Assembly: GCA_020726505.1 (NCBI GenBank)
Contig: JAHLEZ010000044.1
Span: forward strand, 186,001 to 250,000
DNA length: 64,000 bases
Reading direction: 5' to 3'
Origin: Leptodontidium sp. MPI-SDFR-AT-0119
Taxonomy: Eukaryota > Ascomycota > Leotiomycetes > Helotiales > Leptodontidiaceae
In this document: one piece after another, positions 1-11,265 of the stretch
How positions within the stretch are numbered: position 1 is the first letter of the stretch
Layout of the letters: each line of letters begins with the position of its first letter
Notes under the pieces: model-generated
The model's database searches: none
What the model was told of the DNA's origin: nothing
What the model saw: only the letters and a program-made list of their open reading frames with translations
Program-made: the position numbers and the translations under genes

Positions 1-489
1 GACTCGGGACTCGACTATCTCGCTCTCTGCCAGCAGATCCACCTCACGGGCTCATTGCTTGTTGTTGATTGTGTATTCGCAGGTCTCGCATTCGCAATGA
101 GTTGGTTCCTGTGCCTCGTCGGCATGATTGCCCACAAGCTGAAGGAGGACCATCATCACCACCATCCTAACGAGGAATCCTCAACCCCGCATGAGGGCCG
201 CGTTGCGCATGCCTATCCCTTCCATCGATATACCGCCAGTCCGCTCCATCTATTCGCCGTTATAGCCTTCGTGGCTGCTTTCCTCGCTGCTATGATCGGG
301 GGGAACGCGCTGGTTAACCTGAGTCCGCCGAATGGAGCTTTTGAGAGTGCTGGGGCCGCGGCGAGCAAGAATTCTGCATGGTCCTTTGATACGGGATATT
401 CCTTTGCCAGTGCGAGTTGGATACTGGCTGCATTTGGTGCTGGGGCGGTACAGTGGGTATGGGGTCGAGGTGTTGGAAGAGAGGATTGA
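1..489 (+). CDS. C-terminal part of a multi-pass membrane protein (5' end outside window)
   Basis: The frame is open from the first base of the window to a TGA at 487-489, about 162 codons, so the start lies upstream. Three hydrophobic stretches look like membrane helices: around residues 17-46 (contains AGLAFAMSWFLCLVG), 82-103 (FAVIAFVAAFLAAMIGG) and 133-154 (SASWILAAFGAGAVQWVW). A charged, His-rich loop (KEDHHHHHP) follows the first helix. The layout resembles the end of fungal SUR7/PalI-type claudin-like proteins of the plasma membrane, but no diagnostic motif is visible, so the family is a guess. It converges tail to tail with the large gene ending at 878. A putative intron acceptor (ttcgcag at 80) is not needed because the frame is open across it. 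Confidence 0.6.
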   Translation, partial: DSGLDYLALCQQIHLTGSLLVVDCVFAGLAFAMSWFLCLVGMIAHKLKEDHHHHHPNEESSTPHEGRVAHAYPFHRYTASPLHLFAVIAFVAAFLAAMIGGNALVNLSPPNGAFESAGAAASKNSAWSFDTGYSFASASWILAAFGAGAVQWVWGRGVGRED

Positions 490-877
490 TTGATTTGGTG
501 TTGACTGGGTTGATCTCAGGCAGGTTTCGGAACGGTGCCTATATAAATAATACCGGTGACGTGAATACTAGGAGAGGCAAAAAGCGAAACCATTAGTACA
601 ATCCTGTTAAATCCTTTTGTTAAGATGTAAGTTATGAAACTTGATCTCTTTTTGTTCAGATGTGAGTTACAAAAATTGCTTCCACTGCCATTTTCTACGA
701 CGCATTGCCCGCTCTCGCTTCCAGACCAACCCCTCAACTATATTAATAGAAATGAGCAATTGCGGGCATACTTGACCTCGAATATTTCTCAAGGACTGCT
801 CGAGCTGCTTATGAGGCCACAATGTCCAACCGGAAACAATTTCTCCATTCACTATGAACTCCGAAAAGCTAATCTTA
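490..877. other. Intergenic region between convergent genes
   Basis: Lies between two gene 3' ends. It holds only short chance reading frames, A/T-rich stretches suitable for 3' processing and an imperfect repeat of a 'agatgtaagtta' type motif near 622-670. I see no gene. Confidence 0.6.
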
Positions 878-3800
878 CTATGATTTCGCAAGCTTCATGA
901 TATCAATATGATTTCCGCCCGTCGTTGTATTATGAAAACCAGTACCATCCATGATCCCATATCCCTCATGAATCAAACACGTCGCTTTGCCAGGCACTCC
1001 ATTCAACGTCGCCTGATTCAGCACAAAACTCACATCTGGATTATGCACCAGTGGCACCAACTGCGTGGTGCTTCTCGGTACCAAGCTCACAATGAGCCAA
1101 TCTTGCTTAATTGGTGTCGTCTGATTAAACACCGAAAGAAGGGGGTTAAATCGCTCGTTGCTCAACATACGCGCGCCGGGCCCAAAGCCAATGTCATAGG
1201 TTTTCAGCAGATCAGTGGACTTCGTACCCATAGGAATCTGGATAGTCACGACGTGGAGCTGGAGACCTGTAACCTGTGGAGAGATGGGAACGAATGCGAA
1301 TATGAGATCAAGGGGTATATTTCGGGATGGCGAATTTGGAAAGACAGGGAGGTCTTTGTCAGCCTTTGACGCTTTGGCCTTACCGAGTTGGAAGGCATCG
1401 GCGAAGAATTGTCCTGGAATTGGAGCCGAAGATGTGTGTGTAGAACTTGCTAGTGATGTGGTTGCCTGGCGGATTGTGTTCGTGATGTGAGGTGGCGGTG
1501 CTGGAGGAGAAGCTGGGGCTGGAGGACTTGTTGCAGCTTTGAATCCGGCTCTTGCAGAGAGACTTGATGTCGGATTGACAGTTGTAGAAGTGACCGTAGG
1601 AACAGATATTCCAGAGCCAGACGTGCTCGGCCCAGAAGCACCTGCACCAGAAGCACCCGCACCAGGACCTGACCCTGAAGTACCACTAGTTATATCGGGC
1701 ACTGGAAAGAACCGAGTGACCATATCTGCTGGAAGTGGCGTCAAAGGGTCAGCTAATTTGATGTGAAGGTAGTTAATAGTATCCGCCAGCTGAAGGCCCA
1801 CGAGTGCAGAAGACGGCTCGGTATCAGTGAAAAAGTTTCCCATTTCCTGAGTCAGTATATTGTTACACGCTGTGGCAAAGGCAGGCACGATAACGGACAT
1901 GCATTCGAAGTCGAAAATGGACGGTGGATTGTTGTGTGAGAGAGCTTTCACAGGAATCTTTCTATTTTTCGTGGGATCCTCATCCACTATGAGATTATAC
2001 GGTTTCTCGCCCTTGGCTGGACCGTCTTCGACCCATGTACGGGAGTCTAACGGTGTATATGCGTCCGCAAGAGGTAATGTAGTGGTATACACTTTCCTAA
2101 ACTCAACTTCAACTTCATTGAAGCCAAAGTATTTCGGATCTGGATCCGTACTTGGCCCGAAATTCTTGGCAACCGTATATCTCTGTTGATGGGGGGGCTG
2201 TGATATAACGATAGACTTAAAGTTGGCCGACCCAGGTTGGCGATCGAAAAGGCACAACAAAATGTCCTTGTCAAGAAGGTCAGAGCGAAGGACTTGGGTT
2301 CGGGGGTCTGTTTTAATATTTTTGTCCTCTGCCCATGGTGCGTTAGGATCGGGGTGCCACGGCGCGTGAACCTCAATATTGGGGTATGCTTGGACTACAC
2401 CGCTGCGCAGTAAGAAGCCGTGTACTGGAATCTGAGGATTGAAGGGATGTGCCGTTTCGTCTAGCGGATTTTGGAAGTACTGATTCAGCTGATGCTTGAA
2501 TGCTTGACGGGCAATATCATCCTTGTTTTCCAGATGATTGCCAATGCTGAGTGCACCATCGATGAGGGCGTCGATCCAATTAGGATCAATATAGAAAAAG
2601 CGAATTGACTCCTTTGGAAGGTGTGATGGGTCAGAGATGAGGTAGTGCGCAGGGATGTTGTATAGATACATCTTGTCCACTACCCATTTCAAGACGATAG
2701 CCCAGTCGGGGGACTTTGGTACGTTAATTTCATTGAAAGGAAGGAGATCTCCATCTGAAGTCGGTTGCGCCGACGCAATATTCTTCATAGCTGTATGGAC
2801 GTTGCTCTTGAATAGAGACCGGGTCTCCGCTGACCTTCGCACAGATGTTGGAGGAACTGTCCCTACTGTATCAGAGACTGTCCACAGTCGGACCGGGTCA
2901 ACTGCTCTTGAGTCATCGGACAGCTGATTCGGAATGTCCGCCAAAAGCTTGACGCCGGCTTTTAGATTTGAAATTGAACTCCCCCTCGATGTCGATGCCG
3001 AGCCTTGTAGAGTTTTCTTCGTGGCGTTTGTAGCATAGAGATTCAGGGAATGTCGAAGACGATTCAACGCTGCAGTGAAAGCTCTGTCGGCGATAGCTAG
3101 GGTTCGTCCCAGTTCCCATGCTGTTGAATATGTGATATCAGTCATTCCGAGATGCTTGTCTACAATCTGAAGATTGGTCGAGAAGTTACTCTCGGTAGGC
3201 CAAAACGGAGTCAGCGGATGTTTGGGCAGAGTAGGAGTTAGTGCGCCTCTAGAGAAAGCAATTGTTTCCTCGCCTGTCTGAGGCATGTACCTGACAATGA
3301 AGGCTCCATCCATGGCGCGAGAATAGAGTCGATTGGTGATTTTAACCGCTTTCGGGTCGAGAGATGTGTTGTTCTTGAGAGATTGCAATAAGAAGTCGGG
3401 TGTTCGGAGCCAGCTTTCTGAGGGAACCTGGGCACCAATGTTTCTCATAGAATCTATAAAATTGGCGCCCACTGGAGGCAGAACTGTGTATGTCCACGAG
3501 TAAAGCGATACCAAACCCACGCGAGAGTTCGTTGGGTCCGTGAACGGAAGAGAGATGTTGTCTTCGATGCTTTGGAGAGAGACTAGATGAACGATGGCCG
3601 TTTTGGGTAGTTCAATCTTTGAGCCAACACTAGGAAGGGCTGCCTTGGGCGTTGCGGGGAAGTGCTGTAGACCATTCAGGGGTCCCGACCGGTGAGAAAT
3701 GATAATGCTGTAAACGCCTTCATCTTCGCCCATCCCGTCCTCCGTCGATCCCGTTAGGTTCGAATTTTCAGGCATTTGTGCTTGATTGACTTGCCGCACG

Positions 3801-4765
3801 TGAGCCATGTACTTGTAGCGGGAGAGGTCCGGTTTTATCTTGCCAGTCTTATCAGCCGCCGGCAGGACTCGATTCCAGCTAGCGTCATAGCTGCAGAAAA
3901 GCGACGTGAAGAGATCCCCAGAGGGGAAGATCATATTCACTGCTTGAGATCGGTCAATCACGTTCTCAGGGTCGTCATCTACAACGGCACAGTGAAAGCC
4001 TGAAGTGGTATTCAAGTTCAAGACATTCCCAAGCGTCATATTGACATCCAAAGTCGTATGAGACTGGATCAAAGATGTAGCTCCCGATGGTAATGTTGAT
4101 GGTAATGTCTGTCCTGCCCCCATGGCCGTCAATTGATCCGGAGTCAACTTCAACTCATCTTCCGTGAAGACAAGCAAGGCCAGCCAAGGAGTGAGGTTTC
4201 TGGATAGCGGTTTTGTGGTGAGCGGTGGATTTTTGGTTGACACGTCTCGTTCCCACGGCATGTGAGCATCATTGAACACAATGTGAGGCAACACCTCACT
4301 ATGATCTCCATGACCTTGCGGTGGATAGCTCTGGTGGACAGCTCCAGGGGGCAAAGAAAAGCGAAGTCCAAATACTTCAAATTTCTGTTCGCTTTTCAAA
4401 GTGAGGTGTTTGGTGGGATCAACTGGAACTAGTGTGGAAGCCGTATGGGGGGCGTAAATATCATGGATGATGGTTACTGTGTGCTCACCCGCTTGGAGAC
4501 TCGGTGCTGTGACAGATATTAGAATGAGGCTTCTTTCAAATACCCTTCTATAATCTTTAATTCTCGCTCTGGCAAACTTACAGTAGTATGAGAAGAGGCG
4601 AACTTGTCCAGGACCTGACAATGGTCCAAGTTTCGGTTCGTGATCATCATCGGCTCCCGTCGTCGCTGTCGCTGTCGCCGTGACGTCCTTGCTCTGAGAT
4701 TTCACAACTCTTATAGCATTGTTCACAACACGTCTTCGCGGCTGGGTCTGTGAGACTGAAGCCAT
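878..4765 (-). CDS. Very large protein of unknown function, member of a divergent pair (1270 aa)
   Basis: Complement of 878-4506 joined to 4582-4765. The start is the ATG at 4765 (MASVSQTQPRRR). The frame runs through without a stop, but 4507-4581 has a perfect GTAAGT donor and a CACAG acceptor and is exactly 75 bp. Splicing it gives a smooth junction (RLFSYYSPSLQAGEH), so I call it an intron. Recognisable blocks are PWLALLVFTEDEL near residue 170, YMAHVRQVN, AIVHLVSLQSIEDN, a WTYTVLPP block and a late MDGAFIVRYMPQTGEE block. I recall similar blocks in large uncharacterised bacterial proteins that occur next to a partner resembling the gene at 6063; that is memory, not a search. A low-complexity Gly/Ala/Ser/Pro linker lies around residue 1000-1100. 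No signal peptide or membrane helix is obvious. Function unknown. Confidence 0.8.
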   Translation of the reverse strand: MASVSQTQPRRRVVNNAIRVVKSQSKDVTATATATTGADDDHEPKLGPLSGPGQVRLFSYYCKFARARIKDYRRVFERSLILISVTAPSLQAGEHTVTIIHDIYAPHTASTLVPVDPTKHLTLKSEQKFEVFGLRFSLPPGAVHQSYPPQGHGDHSEVLPHIVFNDAHMPWERDVSTKNPPLTTKPLSRNLTPWLALLVFTEDELKLTPDQLTAMGAGQTLPSTLPSGATSLIQSHTTLDVNMTLGNVLNLNTTSGFHCAVVDDDPENVIDRSQAVNMIFPSGDLFTSLFCSYDASWNRVLPAADKTGKIKPDLSRYKYMAHVRQVNQAQMPENSNLTGSTEDGMGEDEGVYSIIISHRSGPLNGLQHFPATPKAALPSVGSKIELPKTAIVHLVSLQSIEDNISLPFTDPTNSRVGLVSLYSWTYTVLPPVGANFIDSMRNIGAQVPSESWLRTPDFLLQSLKNNTSLDPKAVKITNRLYSRAMDGAFIVRYMPQTGEETIAFSRGALTPTLPKHPLTPFWPTESNFSTNLQIVDKHLGMTDITYSTAWELGRTLAIADRAFTAALNRLRHSLNLYATNATKKTLQGSASTSRGSSISNLKAGVKLLADIPNQLSDDSRAVDPVRLWTVSDTVGTVPPTSVRRSAETRSLFKSNVHTAMKNIASAQPTSDGDLLPFNEINVPKSPDWAIVLKWVVDKMYLYNIPAHYLISDPSHLPKESIRFFYIDPNWIDALIDGALSIGNHLENKDDIARQAFKHQLNQYFQNPLDETAHPFNPQIPVHGFLLRSGVVQAYPNIEVHAPWHPDPNAPWAEDKNIKTDPRTQVLRSDLLDKDILLCLFDRQPGSANFKSIVISQPPHQQRYTVAKNFGPSTDPDPKYFGFNEVEVEFRKVYTTTLPLADAYTPLDSRTWVEDGPAKGEKPYNLIVDEDPTKNRKIPVKALSHNNPPSIFDFECMSVIVPAFATACNNILTQEMGNFFTDTEPSSALVGLQLADTINYLHIKLADPLTPLPADMVTRFFPVPDITSGTSGSGPGAGASGAGASGPSTSGSGISVPTVTSTTVNPTSSLSARAGFKAATSPPAPASPPAPPPHITNTIRQATTSLASSTHTSSAPIPGQFFADAFQLGKAKASKADKDLPVFPNSPSRNIPLDLIFAFVPISPQVTGLQLHVVTIQIPMGTKSTDLLKTYDIGFGPGARMLSNERFNPLLSVFNQTTPIKQDWLIVSLVPRSTTQLVPLVHNPDVSFVLNQATLNGVPGKATCLIHEGYGIMDGTGFHNTTTGGNHIDIMKLAKS
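4507..4581 (-). other. In-frame 75-bp intron
   Basis: GTAAGT donor at 4581 going down to a CACAG acceptor at 4507. The length is a multiple of three and contains no stop, so an unspliced transcript would still be translated with 25 extra residues rich in Arg/Lys. Confidence 0.75.
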
Positions 4766-6062
4766 CGTGATGTCTCTCTCACGCTGTGATGTGGATATGA
4801 TTGAGCTCCAAACAAGTACCTAGCTGCACAGTTTGAGACAGACGAGTACTGAGGGAGGGGAAGATTGGGAACCTCCTGAGACCGGTCAGATCGTCGATGC
4901 GGGGCAGAATGGCAGAGGACGTTACATTCGAGCAGGAGGACAGTTGTTCAGCCCCCTTATTGCACTGCATTGGGCGCACCAATCGAGGAAAAGGAGCTGG
5001 TCGCGAAGGAAATGTTGGGCGAAAGAGGCGTTGGATGATGCCGCGGAGGACGTTGTATTCGAGCAGAAGGAAAGTTGTTTAGCCCCCATGCTGTATCGCA
5101 CTGCGTTTGGGCGCACCAATAGGATGAGCTGGTCACGGAGCTAGAGGGCGGAAGAGGCGTTCGAGCTTGGCGGGGCGAGGGGACCAGGACAATTCTCCGG
5201 ACGCAGATCATTGCCTGCGTACTTTCTACAGGACGAAATAAATGTTAATGCAGGGTTAAGGTCCGGTGGCAAATCTAGTGGCCTAATCAATCACCTGGTT
5301 AGGATCTCGCGTTTTGGTTTGTAATAAGTTAAATCGTATTGCGTTATTTAACATTTATTTATCCTTGTACGAAGTACCCAACCACCCACGAACCAGTGCT
5401 AGTGCTCTACGCGGGGTTCCGTTTGCAGGCATGCTGCTCGCTTGTCTCACTCGTCAAATATTAAAACGATCACATGCAATCCCATACTCCTTATTTTAGT
5501 GCTTACAGCCATCATTCTGCTGCAGATGCGGCCGAAGTCCAGCTGAGACCAGCAGCTCTCCACATTTCTCGCCTGATGCAGCCTCAGCATGTGAACACCT
5601 CCAGACTCACCACACCACATGCTCTCTACTTCACCTCGTACATCCACCTTGGACATAATGCGTTCCCATCTCATGTGCAAGCTTGTTTTGGGGCAAGGCG
5701 AACCGGCTTCCAAGAATCTAGCCGCCTGTGGCGCCTGCAGCTCCTCAGCTCCTCCACGTCACACTGTCGCATGGAGGGCGGATTCCGATGCAGATCTGGA
5801 TGCGACTTTGAGCACCGCCGGGGGTACTCTGAGTTTCTCTGTGCCAGAACTCTTTGTAACCTCACTCGACAGTGGAAGGTTGAAACGGGTTATTGAGGTC
5901 GATTCCAGGACTTCGATACTCAACCGATGATTACTTCAAGTCAATATTTATAATTGGCTATCTAACTATCATTACTTGATACTACTTATCATAAGCTCGA
6001 TATTTGTCTTGAGAAATATTCAACTCAGGCGTGCGTACTGCGCCCTCATCTCGACCTCAAAT
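4766..6062. promoter_or_regulatory. Shared promoter region of the divergent large genes
   Basis: About 1.3 kb between the two start codons (4765 minus, 6063 plus). It must carry both promoters. It contains a diverged tandem repeat (4910-5165). A short frame at 5619-5930 is present but shows no recognisable protein feature, so I do not call a gene. Confidence 0.6.
4910..5165. repeat. Diverged tandem repeat, two units of about 131 bp
   Basis: GGACGTTACATTCGAGCAGG at 4917 recurs as ggacgttgtattcgagcaga at 5048. Both are followed by a similar CAGCCCCC block, a GGGCGCACCAAT block (4971 and 5110), an AGCTGGTC block and a GAGGCGTT block. The spacing of shared blocks is close to 131 bp throughout, so this is a real duplication, now well diverged. 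Confidence 0.8.
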
Positions 6063-9000
6063 ATGGCGGATGGTATTGTCTGCGTTCCGATGAAGCTCGA
6101 CGCCTTCCTTCTCAACCCCTCTACGTGGTAGGTGAACCCGTAATTGTTGATGATCGTGATATTGACAACCTCTCAGCAACGCGTGGCCCAGAGCGACCTT
6201 AGCACCTATCACGCAGCCAAATTATACTTTCCTACGTCTGGATGCGAATTACATCCAACCGGATGTTCTACCTCACATTGATCTTCACGGAGCTGCAAAT
6301 GTAGATTCCAATGACCGTATCACCGATTTGGGCAGGGGAGATCTGCGTAATCACCGCATTGGAGTATATCTTCATTGGATTTTACCCCGCGTTTACCGAA
6401 CAGGAACAGCTGCAACAGGATATGATTCCTTTGGTGCTCCCAAAGATCCTTCAGGAGAGCTAGCCAGAAGAGCGGCCGCCGGGTATCCTTCAGCTGCTCC
6501 AAGTTCGACTTCCAATGTCGACCAGCAGTCTATTGTGTTTCGAAACACGCCAAACCGGTGGCTAGTCATCCGGAGACTTCAGATGTTAACAGTGAAGCCT
6601 CCTGTAGCCCAGAAACGGCTGAAACCATTTCACGCATTTCTAGTTGAGAGCGACAGATTGCAGAATATCCAGACTCTTGACAACAGCGTTGATTTGCAAG
6701 TGGATGTAACTCCCTTCATCAACGGTTACGACGCCAACCTCAACAACCCCGATGGACTTGCCGGACAGGCTGAGATCTTCATTGGGAACACGTTCCAAGA
6801 TGCCCTGAATGTACCCAGTCTAGGTGGCGTGCCATGGAAAGAGCAGGACGTCACACGAGTCCCAGTTTCAGTCCTGAATTCCTCGAATCATCTCTTTCCT
6901 GACTACGTACCCCACAATGGGAGCGTCTTTTCCATGCTCGACGACTTTACCTATCTACCAGATGACAAACCCGGCACCAAACCCACTAAGCTTCAATCTG
7001 CTACTGCCAGCTACCAAGTTATTGGTTGGCACTCAGACAAGAATATCGCGGATGATCCATTCTTCATCGACCCTAACTTGACAAATCCCCCCACTCGCAA
7101 TTCCAGACTTGGTACCAACAAGATGGTCTTATCGACAAAAGTATCATCTCCACAAAACGTCACAGACTGGCTTAGCCAGACCACCTCCGCGAGAACTCTC
7201 TGTCATGGGTCAATGTATTCTGTGGAATACTCGTTAACAGATCCTCCGAAAATCATTGCCGCCGATGCGCTGGGAAACTTATTGTCGAAAGCAGCTCCTG
7301 TGGCAGTGGGAACAACTCCACTTGATTCGGTGCTCTCGTTCGTCGGTGCACATATCAAACTAGGGGATACTGATGACAATGAAAATATTTTATTCAAGGA
7401 TCTGAAAGCACTGCAAACTCTGCTGTTGAAACAAGAAGAGACGACTGATAATCAGTATGAAGCGAATGATATACTGTCTGCTCATAACTACGCACCTGCA
7501 AAGAACAGTGGCTTCAGTTGGCATCTTTCCGGACAGAACCCGGAAGGCAAACCAACTCAGCCAACACCCGCTCAATTGTCATTACTCACAGAGCTAAATG
7601 TTCTCCAAGAAGCTCTCGATCTGGCCACACGCGATTTGCGGCTCGAGAGATGGAATCTGTGGTCTTTGTGGTGGAAGTACTACAGCCAACGGCCAACGGA
7701 AAGTGCAGCCAACCCTCCTGCTCATCCCGAGAATGAGGCTCAATCGAAGCTCGTCGTAGATCTGGGAAACAAGGTTACTGATTTGCAGCAGCAAGTAAAC
7801 AACAAGGCAGCTGCATTGAAGGTCTGTGAGAAAGGGGCTCGAAATCGTTTTTACAGCCTCCGGGACCCGACCCTTCTTGTATCTGGGATATCATCTCCGT
7901 GGCCGACTGATTTTACGGACAACTTGCTAGTCAGACTCGGATCGCAAATTGTTGCACCACTAAGTGTCCCTGTCGGTGCACCAAATGACTGGAGCCAGTT
8001 TGGAACTTTTGTCGACCAGGTGCATTCAGCAGCAATATTACCAAACACCGCATTGCAAGACGCTGCAAAGCGGCTTATGATCGAATTCTTCGAACTCCAT
8101 CCTCTTGATCCTTTGGAGACATTCACCTCATCGGTCAAGGGGAGTGACGTGGGTGTTGTGACACCACTTTATCACGACCAGGGTGGTGATATCAAACTTG
8201 GTCCACGGGATACTTGGGGAAGCATTCAGCCATGGTTCCCGCTGTTCTTGGAGTGGGAAGTTCATTACTATCATATTCCATTCGAGAAATGGAACTTCGA
8301 GCAAGTCGACGCACCGGACTCTGGAGCCACTCGTACAAGATATGGAATCCAGCCAGAGGTTGATCTGGATGATCCAAAGGAGCCTCATCCCATCAAAGAA
8401 AACGTGCGAACCTTGTCAGGTCGAGTCTTGATCTTGCCACAACCTTCATTCTCCTTGAAGAACACCATTGACCAGCTTGTTTTGAGCACGTCGAAAGGTG
8501 TTCTGCTGTCAGCACTCAAAATTAACGCCGGTGATGACCCTGCTACGGTACAGGCTGAATTAGACGCTATCAGCGATACTATCAGCGAATTGCCGTTTCT
8601 TTCGGCTCCGATGGACGGTTTTACGAGTCATCTACTCACCCAAGCACAAGGGGCTCATATCAAACCCGGAAAGCGGATGCCCGGGCAAGCTCTTGCTGTC
8701 CTCCCTTCAGCGATTGGTGACGACAGAGTGTTCGATAAAAATGTGGTCAGCCAGATGGGCAATGAGACAGGCAACACCCCGTACGCCAACCAAGTTACAT
8801 TTGGTGATATGCCTTATTCTCCGTTCAAGCCTGTTACCCATGGTCAGTTCTGTTTTACAAAACTGAATATTATCGACAAGTTTGGCCAAGCAGTCAGTGC
8901 CATTAATCCTGCAAACCTTACGCCAAAACCTCTATACCCCGTAATCAGCGAATACTATCACCCCCAGCAGCTACCATTAGCAACAGGCGCTATAGTTCCA

Positions 9001-10398
9001 AATCCAAATGTTGTTGTTAAAGGAGATCCAGACGGCCGGTGTCGCTTTGTGCAAATACCACCGAACATCAACCAAGACGCCAGGGTCAATGCCGTATTCT
9101 TAACGAGAGATGAACCCACAGCAGCTCAGCCTCTCCCTCCGTGGCGCCCCGCCCTTGAGTGGGAATCTCCGATTTGGGGGTGGATGGTCGTAAACTATGT
9201 CGAAGAAGGCGTCCAGTTTTTCCTCCCAGATGGCACATTTTATCGCGAAGTACGACTCGGTGGAGTCAAGGGCACAACAGAGCCACCGAAATGGAAACCG
9301 TTCGGTCAGCCTGCCAATGGCCAAGTGACACCGCTTGGAACCTCGCAACTTGACAGCTTGCTCAAGAAATTCGACAAGGATCCCAATTACTTGCGGGACT
9401 TTATCGCTGTCATCAATTTAGGTCTTGATGCAGTACCCGCCGCCCCAACAGATTACGCAAACTACCTTCCTGCAATTATTGGCAAGCCGTTGGCACTGGT
9501 CAACACCGGGTGGTCACTCGAGCTTGCAACGGACCCTCTCACAAATCAATCTTTCCAAAGCTTAGACCGCCCAGTCGAGAAAGCAGTCTTGGACTACAAA
9601 TTCCCTCTTAGATTGGGAGACCCTGACAGAGTATTTGACGGCTTAATCGGCTTCTACGAGGGTACTAAGAACACCTACAATCCCAAGACCCAGATTTCTC
9701 AAGGTCCTGTCCTCGGGGCTGAGCTCTCACTTGACTACTTGTACACACACTTCATCCCCACCAAGGTGTCCGGCACCTCGATCAAAGCCATCGACGAAGA
9801 CAACTCAACGCACTTTATATCCCTCCAGCCCTACAAATTGAACAACCACATCGTATTGACAGATACACCAGAAGATCTCCACGCCCAACACAATTCCCAA
9901 TACCAAGTCGTCGGAGCGATCATAGATCCCTACACGTCCCTCCACGGCTACACCGGTGTCCAGCCCATTACATCCCTAAAGCTCCCAGCCTGGTCCGTTC
10001 AATTAGCCCTAAAACGCATGACCGCATTCTTCACTCTCGGCCCCCTCCTCATCACAACCCCCAACCCGCAAACGCGGTACGACCCCACCCTCACCATCTC
10101 TCAGACCGCTCTCCCAGTCCGCGTCCCCTCCATCAAAGCAGGCACCAACGCGACCGCAGTCCCTGGAACCGGAATTCCGATCCCAGCAATGCAGACCGCT
10201 GACTGGCAGTGGCTGCAGCCCTATTTTGTTGACGATGGAACTGGCACAGGCAAGAAGACGACGCAGTGGAATGGACTGGGCGTCGAGCCGCTTGAAAATA
10301 GCGCGAAGTTGCAGGATGGGCCGTATACGGCTGTGGAGGGTTATTTGCAGTTAAAACAACCGTTGGATGGTGAGGGAATGGCGCCTGTGAATGCTTGA
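6063..10398 (+). CDS. Very large protein of unknown function, partner of the divergent gene (1428 aa)
   Basis: Join of 6063-6127 and 6177-10398. The ATG at 6063 gives MADGIVCVPMKLDAF; a 49-bp intron (GTAGGT...CTCAG) then restores the long frame, which otherwise has no good start. Early blocks are GVYLHWILPRVYRTG (about residues 86-100) and FRNTPNRWLVIRRLQ (about 145-159), then a YQVIGWHSDKNIADDP block, LCHGSMYSVEY, and a Leu/Glu-rich stretch near residues 410-520 that may be coiled coil. I recall bacterial proteins with matching 'GVHLHWALPD' and 'PPVPNRWLV' signatures, found as a gene next to a protein like the one at 878-4765. No transmembrane segment or signal peptide is visible. Function unknown; the head-to-head arrangement suggests co-regulation. 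Confidence 0.85.
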
Positions 10399-10811
10399 CG
10401 GAATACTTTCGTCATGGTTATCTTAATCTTTGTTTTGATATTTATGTTCGCTTCAGATACTTCTCTTCCGTGGTCATTTATTCTTGATTTCCCCGAGGCT
10501 CCTTTCGTGAAGTCGATAGCTGAACCGAAACCCTGAAAACAAGGGGCTTGAGGGTTCTCTCTCATACCTAAGTTGTGACAAATTCGAGTGTGGAGGCTTG
10601 TGAATAAGCCTTGGAGGACATGAAAATGAGAGTGAATGTGGAAGCCTGGAGCAGGAAATTGGAAATAGAAAGTGTAGTTTGAAGAATTACTCTACGGTAT
10701 ATTCTGTCTATATAAAAGACTCAACACCATTGGTACAATCTAAATGCAAGCCAAGATACTCCATAAAATGCTGAACACCGCGCTATGCAAAAAAACAGAA
10801 ATTTCAATCTC
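10399..10811. other. Gene-free stretch downstream of the large gene
   Basis: Probable 3' UTR and spacer. A TATA-like 'tatataaaag' at 10709 is the only motif I notice. I see no supported gene. Confidence 0.5.
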
Positions 10812-11075
10812 TCAGTAGCAATCTCCAAACCCCAAATCCAACTCCGCGCTATGGACCAGATGAAAACACGAAAGAGAATTAAGAAGAGCCATGAACACCT
10901 TGAGCAACTTATTATAGTCAGGCGTTCCTAAGCCAGTGACCGGATCCCAACCAGGAACACAAGAGAATCCCTTCGTCCCAGCACCAGGGTTAGATCCCAC
11001 GGTAATATCATTCAGTGCTCCTAGATTCGCGCAGAGGACAGGGTTGATGGATCTTGTTGAAATTGCTGGAACCAT
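10812..11075 (-). pseudogene. C-terminal fragment of a sedolisin (S53) tripeptidyl-peptidase
   Basis: On the minus strand the frame reads NDITVGSNPGAGTKGFSC and GWDPVTGLGTPDYNKLL, the calcium-binding C-terminal signature of S53 sedolisins (tripeptidyl-peptidase I type secreted acid proteases). Only about 70 residues remain. The catalytic Ser of SGTS, the Glu/Asp pair and the pro-domain are absent upstream, where an LTR-like relic (11081-11265) begins instead. The usual Cys of NPGCGT is Ala here. It is therefore a truncated, non-functional remnant, probably cut by the retroelement insertion or by later deletion. Confidence 0.75.
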
Positions 11076-11080
11076 ATATA

Positions 11081-11265
11081 TGTGAGGGATCAAGTGCAAG
11101 TTCAAGGATAATTGCGACTTGGGTAAATAGATTGATTACAAGTGAGGAAAGAGATCTTAAGGAAACTCTGGCTTTAAGGAATTAATTATACATATTCATA
11201 AAGTGATGCAATTCACAAAATGTGTCACCTGATCGGAACCCCTGACAATCTCAGAATCTCATTTT
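11081..11265. repeat. Decayed LTR-like dispersed repeat, copy 1
   Basis: Shares ordered blocks with 21012-21213: GTGCAAG, AATTGCGACTTGG, GATTGATTACAAG, CTTAAGGAAA, CACCTGAT and CAGAATCTC. The other copy has TGTCAC/GTCACA ends, so both are probably solo LTRs of one retroelement family. This copy is the more degraded. Confidence 0.6.

Noticed and set aside
5474..5930. Plus-strand frames upstream of the large gene
   Set aside because: No domain, no good splice signals and overlapping frames; probably leader or chance.
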